Source: Flavobacteriales bacterium UBA958
GTDB lineage: Bacteria; Bacteroidota; Bacteroidia; Flavobacteriales_D; Crocinitomicaceae
Assembly (NCBI GenBank): GCA_002293045.1
Contig: DBCM01000028.1
Location: 1-8,989 of the forward strand
Direction: 5' to 3'
Length of the DNA: 8,989 nt
The first letter of the stretch is position 1, and the number at the start of each line of letters is the position of its first letter. Positions 1 through 6,631 of the stretch are shown here, in pieces. Made by a program: the position numbers and the translations under genes. The notes beneath the pieces were generated by a model. That model ran no database searches, was not told where the DNA came from, and saw only the letters and a list, made by a program, of their open reading frames with translations.

Positions 1-1718
1 CGACAGGCCAATTCATGCCGATACACTGAATCGGTATATAATTTCGACCACCAAAATGGAAAAGGCCAATATGGATGGGTATTTTCCCACACCCAACCCG
101 ACGCAGGACCATCCACCATCGCACGGTCGTAGTCCCAGGGTGGACCAATACACAATTTGTTGCCGTCTGTATCTTTTTCTTTGTACATATAGGTACTCCG
201 GCCATAACTGTCGTAGTTCATACTAAATTCGTTCACAATCAAGAAATCGATAAACGTTCCCACGTCGATCCACTTGCGATATCCCAACGAATCATTCGTA
301 AAGTTGACATCATTCAAGGCATTTTCAAAGGAATCCACATAAGATTTAATGTAATTCGCTTGTACAGGGAGGATCGAATCTGCCTTGGGATATACATATT
401 TGAATTCTACGGCATGCGGTGAAGTAGCACTATTAATGGGTGGGTAAACTGAATTCCATGCAGCTGGATCGCCGTTGATGTTCATTTCTATAATGTATCC
501 GCCAGTCAAGGCGCTTCCCGCGGTATCCGCTGAGGTAAGTTTGGCAATATCCACGCGATTATTGTCGCGTTTTACTTTTTCTGTCAAGGTGTACACTCCA
601 ATGTACGTTCCGTCAAGAAAGATTTCACAAAGTCTTGTACGTGGGGCGTAGCTCCCCATTCTACGAGCGAATTCGTAAGTAACGGTATTTACAAGCAGGC
701 TATTGTCGAGGTATTCTGCTTTGAAAATCCAGTCGTTTTCTGCCGGCATTCCGAGTAGGGAGGTGTCAATCTTGTTCCCGTTTGCATCTACCAAATCAAA
801 GTCGTAGTTTTTCTTGGGATACCCCGGCCCAGTAAATCCTTGCCATTCGGTCATAATGGTTCCTTCATAACTATAAAGGGTATCTGCGGTAGAATTAAGT
901 TGCCCCGGACCATTGTCAATGATTTCCATAACAACAGGTACTTTAACGTCGTTATTTATCGCACTATTTACGGTAGTTAATTTAACGATTGGCAGCACTG
1001 AGGTCATTGCGCCTTCAAAGGTGATAGAAAAAGGAATGCTTGTAGCACAAGCAGCATTTGCTTTTAATCCAATTTTAATGATGTACGGATTCCCTGCGGT
1101 AAGTAGGGGATGAAGATCTGCTTGGAACCCGCAGCTTGCGTTATCGTCGTTGTAGTACAAGGCACCGGCCGCTGAACCGTTGAAGGCGACGTTAGCACAG
1201 TTGTTGTAGATCCAAACTCGCGTGTCACAGGCGCTTAAGTTACAGGTGGTAATCGCGTAAATTCCGGTGGTATCTGGAGTGAAGGAATAAAATATATTTT
1301 CTTGAGGCGAAACCGTAATGCCAGTGTCGATTGGAATGGGGTTTTCACAGACTGTTCCCGGTCCACAATTGAAGGAATGTGAGGCGGTGCTCGCGAATTC
1401 TCCGCCACTTGCCACTTGTGTTCCATTAAGGGTAATCACATAGGATCCCAAACCATATCCACAGCAAATCCCATCGCCATAGCTGTCGTGAATATCAAAT
1501 CGAATGCAATCTGCCGTATCCACACATACCACCGAACCGTTGACATTACCATTCGCAACTTCATTCCCGTTGCTATATAAATCCCAAGTGGTTTCTCCGG
1601 GGTAATCGTCGGGAACAATGGTGATTTCAACGGGCCATTGACCTGCAGGGCATTGCGCACTGGCGACAAACGAAATACTGATTAAAAAAATCACATAAAA
1701 CAGTCGAATGGTCAACAT
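1..1718 (-). CDS. CotH-family kinase-like secreted protein (C-terminus beyond window)
   Basis: The frame is open from ATG at 1718 to the window edge: 572 complete codons with no stop. A signal peptide covers residues 1-21 and ends ASA|Q. Next comes a Cys/Gly-rich motif at about residues 78-93 (DSYGDGICCGYG), common in exported Bacteroidota proteins. A beta-sandwich region follows at about 122-225. It resembles pre-peptidase C-terminal-type domains and contains three paired-looking cysteines. The CotH domain runs from about residue 326 to past 531. Its hallmarks are NDWIF (N328), APRTR (A358), the TEKVKRDNNRVDIAKL block, YRKWIDV, NEFSMNYDSY (N496, D503) and PPWDYD (W528, D529, D531). CotH proteins are atypical protein kinases related to Fam20C; the WDxD aspartates match the metal-binding site. 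Bacteroidota homologues are large secreted proteins that usually end in a T9SS CTD, which would lie off the left edge. It is divergent from the ankyrin gene. The family call is firm; kinase activity and substrate are inferred. Confidence 0.9.
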   Translation of the reverse strand, partial: MLTIRLFYVIFLISISFVASAQCPAGQWPVEITIVPDDYPGETTWDLYSNGNEVANGNVNGSVVCVDTADCIRFDIHDSYGDGICCGYGLGSYVITLNGTQVASGGEFASTASHSFNCGPGTVCENPIPIDTGITVSPQENIFYSFTPDTTGIYAITTCNLSACDTRVWIYNNCANVAFNGSAAGALYYNDDNASCGFQADLHPLLTAGNPYIIKIGLKANAACATSIPFSITFEGAMTSVLPIVKLTTVNSAINNDVKVPVVMEIIDNGPGQLNSTADTLYSYEGTIMTEWQGFTGPGYPKKNYDFDLVDANGNKIDTSLLGMPAENDWIFKAEYLDNSLLVNTVTYEFARRMGSYAPRTRLCEIFLDGTYIGVYTLTEKVKRDNNRVDIAKLTSADTAGSALTGGYIIEMNINGDPAAWNSVYPPINSATSPHAVEFKYVYPKADSILPVQANYIKSYVDSFENALNDVNFTNDSLGYRKWIDVGTFIDFLIVNEFSMNYDSYGRSTYMYKEKDTDGNKLCIGPPWDYDRAMVDGPASGWVWENTHPYWPFPFWWSKLYTDSVYRHELAC

Positions 1719-1739
1719 CTGAGGTTTAAGGGTTCTTAA

Positions 1740-1747
1740 CAAAGATA
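1740..1747 (-). promoter_or_regulatory. Probable -7 box (TAnnTTTG) of the CotH-family gene
   Basis: On the minus strand this reads TATCTTTG, a perfect match to the Bacteroidota primary-sigma -7 consensus TAnnTTTG. It lies 21 nt before the ATG at 1718. No convincing -33 TTG element stands at the usual distance; the upstream sequence is simply AT-rich. No Shine-Dalgarno precedes the ATG, which is normal for this phylum. In the other direction, I found no equally good box for the ankyrin operon in the 127 bp between the divergent genes. Confidence 0.55.
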
Positions 1748-1845
1748 TAGATAATTAAACTATTGTTAATATTCGTAAAGAGTATGCTCAATTAGAACTT
1801 CGGGTTTTGAACAAATTTCACATTTTTATGGTTTAATACAATATT

Positions 1846-2382
1846 ATGAAAATTCCGATTGCTCTATTGCTCTCTTTATTGTTCTGCGGTTCAACTGTAG
1901 TCAGTCAAACAGTTCATGAGCTTGCTCGAACTGGAACGGTTGAATCCATGAAGGCCTTATTAGATAAGGACCCATCCTCAGTAAACCGCTTGTCGGATCG
2001 AGGGATAACCCCCTTTATTTTGGCATGCTACCGCGGAAATAATGAGGTTGCAAAAGTACTTGCGCAGCGCGGTGCAGACATCAGGTATTGTGCGGCAGAA
2101 GGTTCGGCCATCTACGGAATAATTTTTAAAAACAATTTGGAAATGCTCTCCTTTATCTTGGATCAAGGAGTATCACCCGATGATACCTGCCAGTTTTCAC
2201 AATTTGGTACTCCCTTACACATGGCAATGAGTATGAAGCGATATGAAATAGTAGACCTTCTGCTTTCGAAAAATCCGAACCTGAAAATCCCTGACCAGAA
2301 AGGCCGTAGTATACAAGAATTATTATTGTTTTATCAAGACGAACGTCTAACCACTATCTTTACAGCGCATGAAAAAAATTAG
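1846..2382 (+). CDS. Exported ankyrin-repeat protein
   Basis: 178 residues. A signal peptide (1-20) ends VVS|Q. A Cys at position 14 (LLFC) makes a poor lipobox because Phe is at -1, so a soluble periplasmic protein is more likely than a lipoprotein. The rest is about five ankyrin repeats. These are near 22-51, 52-81 (GITPFILACYRGNNEVAKVL, then RGAD), 84-115, 119-150 (GTPLHMAMS, then YEIVDLLL) and a degenerate last one from about 152. Ankyrin repeats are protein-binding scaffolds and no catalytic residues are visible. The last 14 nt overlap the start of the DOMON surface-protein gene, pointing to translational coupling and a shared role. By analogy, the periplasmic ankyrin protein AnkB of Pseudomonas works with a haem catalase; whether this protein supports the downstream DOMON proteins in the same way is inference. 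The ATG start fits the signal peptide. Confidence 0.88.
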   Translation: MKIPIALLLSLLFCGSTVVSQTVHELARTGTVESMKALLDKDPSSVNRLSDRGITPFILACYRGNNEVAKVLAQRGADIRYCAAEGSAIYGIIFKNNLEMLSFILDQGVSPDDTCQFSQFGTPLHMAMSMKRYEIVDLLLSKNPNLKIPDQKGRSIQELLLFYQDERLTTIFTAHEKN

Positions 2383-4186
2383 TTTACTTCTGTTGTTGGT
2401 TGTTTCCCTAACAGCCTTCGCTCAAACCTACACCACGGGTACCGTAACATTATCAAGCACCGCTGGCGCGGCAATGTCCATAAAATTAGACGTTGGCGCA
2501 TCTGTTACCATGACCCTGACTGGTCCTTCAGCCCGTTGGTTTGCGGTAGGTTTTGATGCAGGTTCCATGGCTGTAGGAACTGATGTAGTCGCCGTTCACA
2601 GCGCAGGTGCACTTACAAGTTTCGATGGTAATTTAACAGGGTATTCCGCACCGGCGAGCGATATTCAGCAAGATTGGACCATTAGTTCTAATGTGGTCGC
2701 TGGAGGGGTTAGAACGGTTATTGCCACGCGTGCCTTGAATACAGGAGACCTTGACGATTATATATTTACCGCAGCTCCTGGATCTATTTCGTTGATTTGG
2801 GCACGGGCGAGTTCAAACACCTTTTCCTATGCGTATCACGGAAATACAAACCGAGGGATTTCCTCGGCTACCTTTACCTTAGTTCCGGTTACTCCGCCTC
2901 CTACAGGTAATTCACCACAAACCGTGTGTGCAGGCGCGACCCTCAATCAGCTCCAAGTAACGGGCACAGCTATTCAATGGTATGCCAACGCCTCTGGGGG
3001 TATTGCCTTATCCAATGCAACGTCCCTTGTAAATGGCACTACTTATTATGCTTCGCAAACGGTTTCAGGACAAGAATCACAAACGCGATTGGCCGTTACT
3101 GTAAACGTAATCAGTGCGCCAGTTAACGCGCCGCAGACGGTGAACTTTCCTCAGAATGTTTGCAGCAATCAAAACACGATAGCGCTCAACGCAAGCAATG
3201 TGCAAGGGGCCACAGGATACCAATGGACGGTAAATGGCGTGAGTTCAACAACTCAGCAACCGGCCTTAACGATTACTCCTCAAGCTGGAATTGCCTTAAT
3301 CAATATTCAGGTTGCAGCAACGAACGTTTGCGGGAATGGACCATCATCAACTGCACAGGTTCAGGTGCTTCCAGCGTATAACGTCAACCAAACCTTGAGC
3401 GCTTGTGATTTCTTAAGTTGGAATGGCCAGGTTTTGACACAATCCGGGAATTATACTTTTCAAGGACAAACCCTCTCAGGTTGCGATTCCGTAGTGACTT
3501 TGCAATTGACCATTTTATCGAATACTCAAACCAACTTGCAGTTTTCACAGTGCGTTCCCCTAACATTGAATGGACAAACGTATAACCAGAGCGGGACGTA
3601 TCAACAGATTTTACCAAGCAACCTTGGGTGTGACTCCACACTTAATATCCAGTTTACTTTAAATCAAGGAGATACCGTGTTGGTAGCGCTTAGTAGCTGT
3701 GATTCGGTAAGTATTGGTGGACAAACTTATACTAATTCGGGAATTATTCCAGAATTACTAACGAATGTAAATGGCTGTGACTCCTTAGTTTTGTGGGATG
3801 TAGTCATTAATGCATCGGCGCCTTTAAGCGTATTTGACACCACCGTTACCAGTTCGTTTTTATGGAATGGTCAGGTATACACCAGTTCAGGTTCATACAC
3901 ACAGCAATTGAATACCATACAAGGGTGTGATAGCCTAGTCACTGTGAATTTGACCGTTTCAACAGGTGGTCTCGCGGAGAATGAATTTAAATTGCCATTT
4001 CCAACGGTGTTGCCTCGGGGAGGGGAACTTATGTTACCTTTTGGGAGTTGGATCTTGGTAGACATGAATGGACGAGAATTATGGAAAGGTACCTTAGCCG
4101 ATACCCGCTTGAGAATGGATGTTGTCCCTGGGATATATTTTATTCGAAGTGAACGAAAAGCAGTGAAAATAATAATAATTGAATAA
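2369..4186 (+). CDS. DOMON-Ig-GCDS-repeat surface protein with T9SS sorting domain
   Basis: 605 residues. The signal peptide (1-18) ends AFA|Q. Residues ~20-172 form a DOMON domain: RWFAVGFDAGSM (M67), GTDVVAV, TGYSAP, RALNTGD and YAYHGNTNRG (H157). M67 and H157 occupy the haem axial-ligand positions of cytochrome-type DOMON domains. Residues ~180-247 are an Ig_7-like domain (TVCAGATL, IQWYANASGG, GTTYYASQTV). Residues ~250-335 are a PKD-like domain. Four ~49-residue repeats cover ~337-530. The final ~70 residues (LPRGGELMLPFG, ILVDMNGREL, VVPGIYFI, VKIIIIE) form a T9SS type A CTD, although the usual YPNP motif is degenerate and the protein ends in Glu. The protein should be carried across the outer membrane and anchored or released. 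DOMON domains bind haem or sugars; which one applies here cannot be read from sequence alone. It is the middle gene of a three-gene cassette, overlapping the ankyrin gene by 14 nt and ending 4 nt before the second DOMON gene. Confidence 0.9.
   Translation: MKKISLLLLLVVSLTAFAQTYTTGTVTLSSTAGAAMSIKLDVGASVTMTLTGPSARWFAVGFDAGSMAVGTDVVAVHSAGALTSFDGNLTGYSAPASDIQQDWTISSNVVAGGVRTVIATRALNTGDLDDYIFTAAPGSISLIWARASSNTFSYAYHGNTNRGISSATFTLVPVTPPPTGNSPQTVCAGATLNQLQVTGTAIQWYANASGGIALSNATSLVNGTTYYASQTVSGQESQTRLAVTVNVISAPVNAPQTVNFPQNVCSNQNTIALNASNVQGATGYQWTVNGVSSTTQQPALTITPQAGIALINIQVAATNVCGNGPSSTAQVQVLPAYNVNQTLSACDFLSWNGQVLTQSGNYTFQGQTLSGCDSVVTLQLTILSNTQTNLQFSQCVPLTLNGQTYNQSGTYQQILPSNLGCDSTLNIQFTLNQGDTVLVALSSCDSVSIGGQTYTNSGIIPELLTNVNGCDSLVLWDVVINASAPLSVFDTTVTSSFLWNGQVYTSSGSYTQQLNTIQGCDSLVTVNLTVSTGGLAENEFKLPFPTVLPRGGELMLPFGSWILVDMNGRELWKGTLADTRLRMDVVPGIYFIRSERKAVKIIIIE
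3377..3958 (+). repeat. Four tandem ~147-bp (49-residue) GCDS repeats
   Basis: This in-frame protein-level repeat lies at residues 337-530 of the DOMON surface protein. Each unit reads roughly (S/A)xCDxxxxNGQxYxxSGxY, followed by GCDSxxxxxLT. The first cysteines are C346, C395 and C444 and the second ones C372, C421 and C470, exactly 26 residues apart each time. Unit 4 keeps C520 but has Thr494 where the first Cys should be. The unit spacing is 49, 49 and 50 residues. DNA identity between units is low, so these are old duplications held by selection on protein. Such modules are common stalk repeats in Bacteroidota surface proteins; a disulphide within each unit is inferred. Confidence 0.85.
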
Positions 4187-4190
4187 GCAT

Positions 4191-4718
4191 ATGAAGCGAG
4201 TAATAAGTGGTGTTGTACTGATTTTATTGGTTACTGTTGCCAGTGCACAACGCACGGTGCAGACGAAATTTGGAGATACTTTAACCACGAATTGGATCGG
4301 CGTTAACATAACAGTATCAGACAGCGTATATATTCAATTTGAAGGACCTTCAAAAAGTTGGTTTGCACTTGGATTTAACGCAAAACGCATGCAGCGTGGT
4401 GTTGATGTTGTTATGGTTCCCGCTTGGAAAGAGGCTTTCATGAATATCGATCCATACGATGCAGTATTAACCGGATATGCACCGCCGAAACGCGATGAGG
4501 TTCAACATTGGCAAGTGAAGTCGGAAGAAATGAAGGAGGGTAGGAGATCTTTCGCTTTGGTGCGGGCCTTGGCAACAGGTGACTCCTTTGATTTTGATTT
4601 TACGGAATTGTCCAACAATGGAGGCCTCTTCGATATAATTTGGGCCATGGGTTCCGAAAAAGGGGATAAAACAGAATATCACGGAAATCAGAAGGGTAAG
4701 AAAACCTTGCAATTTTAA
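4191..4718 (+). CDS. Stand-alone exported DOMON protein
   Basis: 175 residues from the ATG at 4191. A TTG at 4179 in the same frame would add four residues and overlap the preceding stop. The ATG gives a clean signal peptide (MKRV then hydrophobic, ending ASA|Q at 19/20) just 4 nt after the upstream stop. The mature protein is a single DOMON domain: SWFALGFNAKRM (M67), GVDVVMV, LTGYAPP, LVRALATGD, IIWAMGS and EYHGNQKG (H164). It aligns throughout with the DOMON domain of the gene before it, sharing GPS-x2-WFA-x-GF, LTGY, RAL-x-TGD, IWA and YHGN, so the two are paralogues. It stops right after the domain, with no CTD, Ig repeats or anchor, and should be periplasmic. Conserved Met and His suggest a b-type haem site. 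Whether it delivers a ligand or electrons to the surface paralogue is inference. Confidence 0.88.
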   Translation: MKRVISGVVLILLVTVASAQRTVQTKFGDTLTTNWIGVNITVSDSVYIQFEGPSKSWFALGFNAKRMQRGVDVVMVPAWKEAFMNIDPYDAVLTGYAPPKRDEVQHWQVKSEEMKEGRRSFALVRALATGDSFDFDFTELSNNGGLFDIIWAMGSEKGDKTEYHGNQKGKKTLQF

Positions 4719-4901
4719 TTACGAAGGGCAGAATTATTGGTTCAGGGCTTAGGGTCTGATATTAAACAATTTAAGTTGGTTAGTTTTCTGAATTTCATCT
4801 AAAATCATTGCCTGATAAAGGAAAGCGTTTAATTTATATGTTAAATAACGCAGCGCTTAGTCTTACTATGTGTACCTTCGCCGACAAATTAAAACAAATT
4901 C
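4719..4901 (+). other. Intergenic region, 183 bp, no gene seen
   Basis: AT-rich spacer between the DOMON cassette and the next plus-strand gene. No terminator-like hairpin with a T-run follows 4718, so transcripts may read through into the next gene. A weak inverted repeat (GCGTT at 4825-4829 with AACGC at 4847-4851, or alternatively AAGCG at 4823-4827 with CGCTT at 4854-4858) is present. Its loop is AT-rich and no role is evident. The probable promoter of the next gene lies at the right end. Confidence 0.5.
4873..4880 (+). promoter_or_regulatory. Probable -7 box (TACCTTCG) of the propeller/Ig gene
   Basis: TACCTTCG matches the Bacteroidota TAnnTTTG consensus at all but one position. It sits 21 nt before the ATG at 4902, the same gap as the perfect TATCTTTG box before the CotH gene. 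The 5' leader is A-rich (AAATTAAAACAAATTC) with no Shine-Dalgarno, as usual in this phylum. No clear -33 TTG is seen. Confidence 0.4.
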
Positions 4902-6386
4902 ATGAAAAAAATTACCGTACTCAGTTTATTAATGCTTTGCCTAGCAACAAAGGTTGTTGCTCAAGACACCACCAGTTTTCGCCTTCTTGGAATCTCTTCA
5001 AACGCATCCTTAGATTTCTTTAATAACGATTCCACGTATTTAACCTCTAACGAAAATATTAGCAACATGGCCGGTGGAAATGGTCACGTTATTTTTCAAG
5101 ATCCAAATTCCGGAAAGGTTTGGGTATTAATTTCGGATGTTAATGCGAATGGCGGAAATCAAGGAGATAGAAACCTGTATGAAATCGATCCAACCTCCGG
5201 GGCTTATACGATGGTTGCAGATTTGACGAATGAATATTATGCTTCAGGGGATATTGCATCCGATGGTTCTATTTACCTGATCGGAGGAAATGGAAACAAC
5301 GGTGCGATTGCAGGACAAATCTGGAGGTATAATCCGCAAGACAGTACAGAAGTATTGGTAGGACAATCTGCGATTTCTGGTTCACGCGCTATGGAATACA
5401 ATCCGAATAACAATTCATTGTACATCTATGAAGGGTTTAATCAGAATGTATTATACATTTTTGATTTAACGACCAATACAGAAACCGTTAGTTCTTATGG
5501 GCCCTTGTTAGTGGATGATGAAATGCACGGAGCGTATTATGACGCAACATCGAATACCATGTTACTTTCTGCGTATGGAGGTGAGATGTATGTATCCGAT
5601 ACTTCCCTAGTCTCCTTTACTCAGTATGATGATTCCTTTAATAGTATCATGGATTTATCCGTAATCAAGTTACTCAACAATGATGAAAATACTGGATTTT
5701 GTCCAGGTGACTCGCTGACAATTTCATGTATCTGGGATAGTACTGCTTACGAGTGGTATTTCAATGGTCAGATGATTCCATTTGGTAATGCTCAATCCAT
5801 AACGGTTAATACGGCAGGAACTTATCGTTGTTTGGTTACATTAAATAATACCTTAACCCCAACCTACATGTGGAGTGAGGAAATTAATGTAAGTGCGTAT
5901 ACGATGCCAAGTGTTAGTATTTCCATTCAAAATGGCGACTCACTGTGGTGTCCTGGGGACACGATTGCGTTACAAGGAGCGAATGGAGGATCACTACAAT
6001 GGTATTTGAACGGTCAAGAAATAAGTGGAGCAAATGCTTCATCCCTTAATGTTACCGCACCCGGAACATACACTCAAAGTAAAACAAATCTAAGTGGATG
6101 TATGGCATTTTCCCCATCGGATATCGTGATCTCAGAGGATGTTGATTGCGTAAATGGTATCAGCGCAGTTGAAACAAATCAGTTCGTTGTCTATCCAAAT
6201 CCAAGTGCTGATGATCTGACCTTTGACGGGGTATCTCCAAACAGTGAATTTAAATTGTTTGATGTGTCAGGAAATCTAATTGCATCGTCCACCACAACGA
6301 AAGGTTCAACGAATATTTCATATTTGAAGGCTGGATCTTATTTATTACAAATTGGTTCAAACAGAGTTCGCTTTGTAAAGCTTTAA
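4902..6386 (+). CDS. Propeller-like and Ig-like surface protein with T9SS sorting domain
   Basis: 494 residues. The signal peptide (1-20) ends VVA|Q. Residues ~55-258 are made of short beta-repeat units typical of a beta-propeller. Examples are GKVWVLISDV, NLYEIDPTSG, GSIYLIGGNG, QIWRYNPQDS, NSLYIYEGFN and VLYIFDLTTN. They describe about five blades, and no catalytic or metal motif stands out. Two Ig-like modules follow at ~265-331 (FCPGDSLTISC, EWYFNGQ, TAGTYRC) and ~336-411 (WCPGDTIALQG, LQWYLNGQEI, APGTYTQ). The final ~75 residues are a T9SS type A CTD with FVVYPNPSADDL, KLFDVSGNLI, LKAGSYLLQI and a basic end (RFVKL). Expected location is the cell surface or medium; function is unknown, perhaps adhesion or ligand binding. 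It has its own probable promoter 21 nt upstream and a strong terminator 22 nt downstream. Confidence 0.88.
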   Translation: MKKITVLSLLMLCLATKVVAQDTTSFRLLGISSNASLDFFNNDSTYLTSNENISNMAGGNGHVIFQDPNSGKVWVLISDVNANGGNQGDRNLYEIDPTSGAYTMVADLTNEYYASGDIASDGSIYLIGGNGNNGAIAGQIWRYNPQDSTEVLVGQSAISGSRAMEYNPNNNSLYIYEGFNQNVLYIFDLTTNTETVSSYGPLLVDDEMHGAYYDATSNTMLLSAYGGEMYVSDTSLVSFTQYDDSFNSIMDLSVIKLLNNDENTGFCPGDSLTISCIWDSTAYEWYFNGQMIPFGNAQSITVNTAGTYRCLVTLNNTLTPTYMWSEEINVSAYTMPSVSISIQNGDSLWCPGDTIALQGANGGSLQWYLNGQEISGANASSLNVTAPGTYTQSKTNLSGCMAFSPSDIVISEDVDCVNGISAVETNQFVVYPNPSADDLTFDGVSPNSEFKLFDVSGNLIASSTTTKGSTNISYLKAGSYLLQIGSNRVRFVKL

Positions 6387-6408
6387 AGAACTATTTAATC
6401 TGATAACG

Positions 6409-6434
6409 AAAAGGGAGTCTAGCTCCCTTTTTTT
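6409..6434 (+). terminator. Intrinsic terminator between convergent genes
   Basis: A 9-bp perfect stem (AAAAGGGAG at 6409-6417, CTCCCTTTT at 6423-6431) with a 5-nt loop (TCTAG) is followed by T continuing to 6434. It starts 22 nt after the stop of the propeller/Ig gene. Read on the minus strand, the same stem is followed by only four T residues, so it may also act more weakly on transcripts from the convergent CHAP gene. Its T-run overlaps the stop codon of the orphan CTD fragment. Confidence 0.9.
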
Positions 6435-6617
6435 ATGGCTTAGTAAATTTTACAGCTCCGTACAATTTTCGATTCACTAGCACATACGTGCCAAAAGGTA
6501 GGGTTCGAATATCCAATTGTATGATTTCTAATCCATTCGGCCAGGTGGTTGTTTCGTGCGCAACGTCGAAACTTTTGCCACTACAATCAGTATTCTACGT
6601 TCTTGTATTTCAATAAA
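6433..6617 (-). pseudogene. Orphan fragment of a T9SS type A C-terminal domain
   Basis: On the minus strand, 6594 down to the TAA at 6433-6435 encodes 53 residues that read as the last part of a T9SS CTD. They include NTDCSGKSFD, then WPNGLEIIQLDIRTLPFG, then TYVLVNRKLYGAVKFTKP. These match the usual pattern of sugar-turn 'D-x-SGK', 'L-x-LP-x-G-x-YVL' and 'VKF-x-K'. The frame has no ATG and is closed just upstream by TAG at 6595-6597. Beyond that, FIEIQ (6617-6603) in another frame would continue the domain if 8 nt (6595-6602) were removed, suggesting a frame-disrupting change. No gene of origin is visible: the CHAP gene upstream already ends in its own CTD, with its stop at 6632. It is therefore best called a decayed remnant. 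The CTD resemblance is clear; the frameshift reconstruction is tentative. Confidence 0.65.
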
Positions 6618-6631
6618 CCAACCAATTAAAC

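Noticed and set aside
75..422. 115-residue plus-strand reading frame
   Set aside because: It lies antisense to the CotH domain, which is unmistakably coding on the minus strand; composition is His/Ile/Val-rich and resembles no family.
1436..1669. Short minus-strand frame within the CotH gene
   Set aside because: It is an alternative frame of the well-supported CotH coding region (signal peptide and DGICC motif frame).
1805..1834. TTTTG plus TATGGTTT as the ankyrin-cassette promoter
   Set aside because: The -7-like box has two mismatches to TAnnTTTG and the spacing to TTTG is short, so support is too weak to annotate.
1883..1890. Lipobox (LLFC) in the ankyrin protein signal peptide
   Set aside because: Phe at -1 is atypical and a good VVS|Q signal peptidase I site follows.
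4179..4190. TTG start for the short DOMON protein
   Set aside because: It would overlap the preceding stop and add MNKH before an already complete signal peptide; the ATG at 4191 is preferable.
4823..4858. Inverted repeat in the 4719-4901 spacer as a terminator or operator
   Set aside because: The stem is short and interrupted, has no T-run and could be chance in AT-rich DNA.
4808..5023. Plus-strand frame crossing the start of the propeller gene
   Set aside because: It overlaps the signal peptide coding region in another frame and shows no domain or plausible start context.
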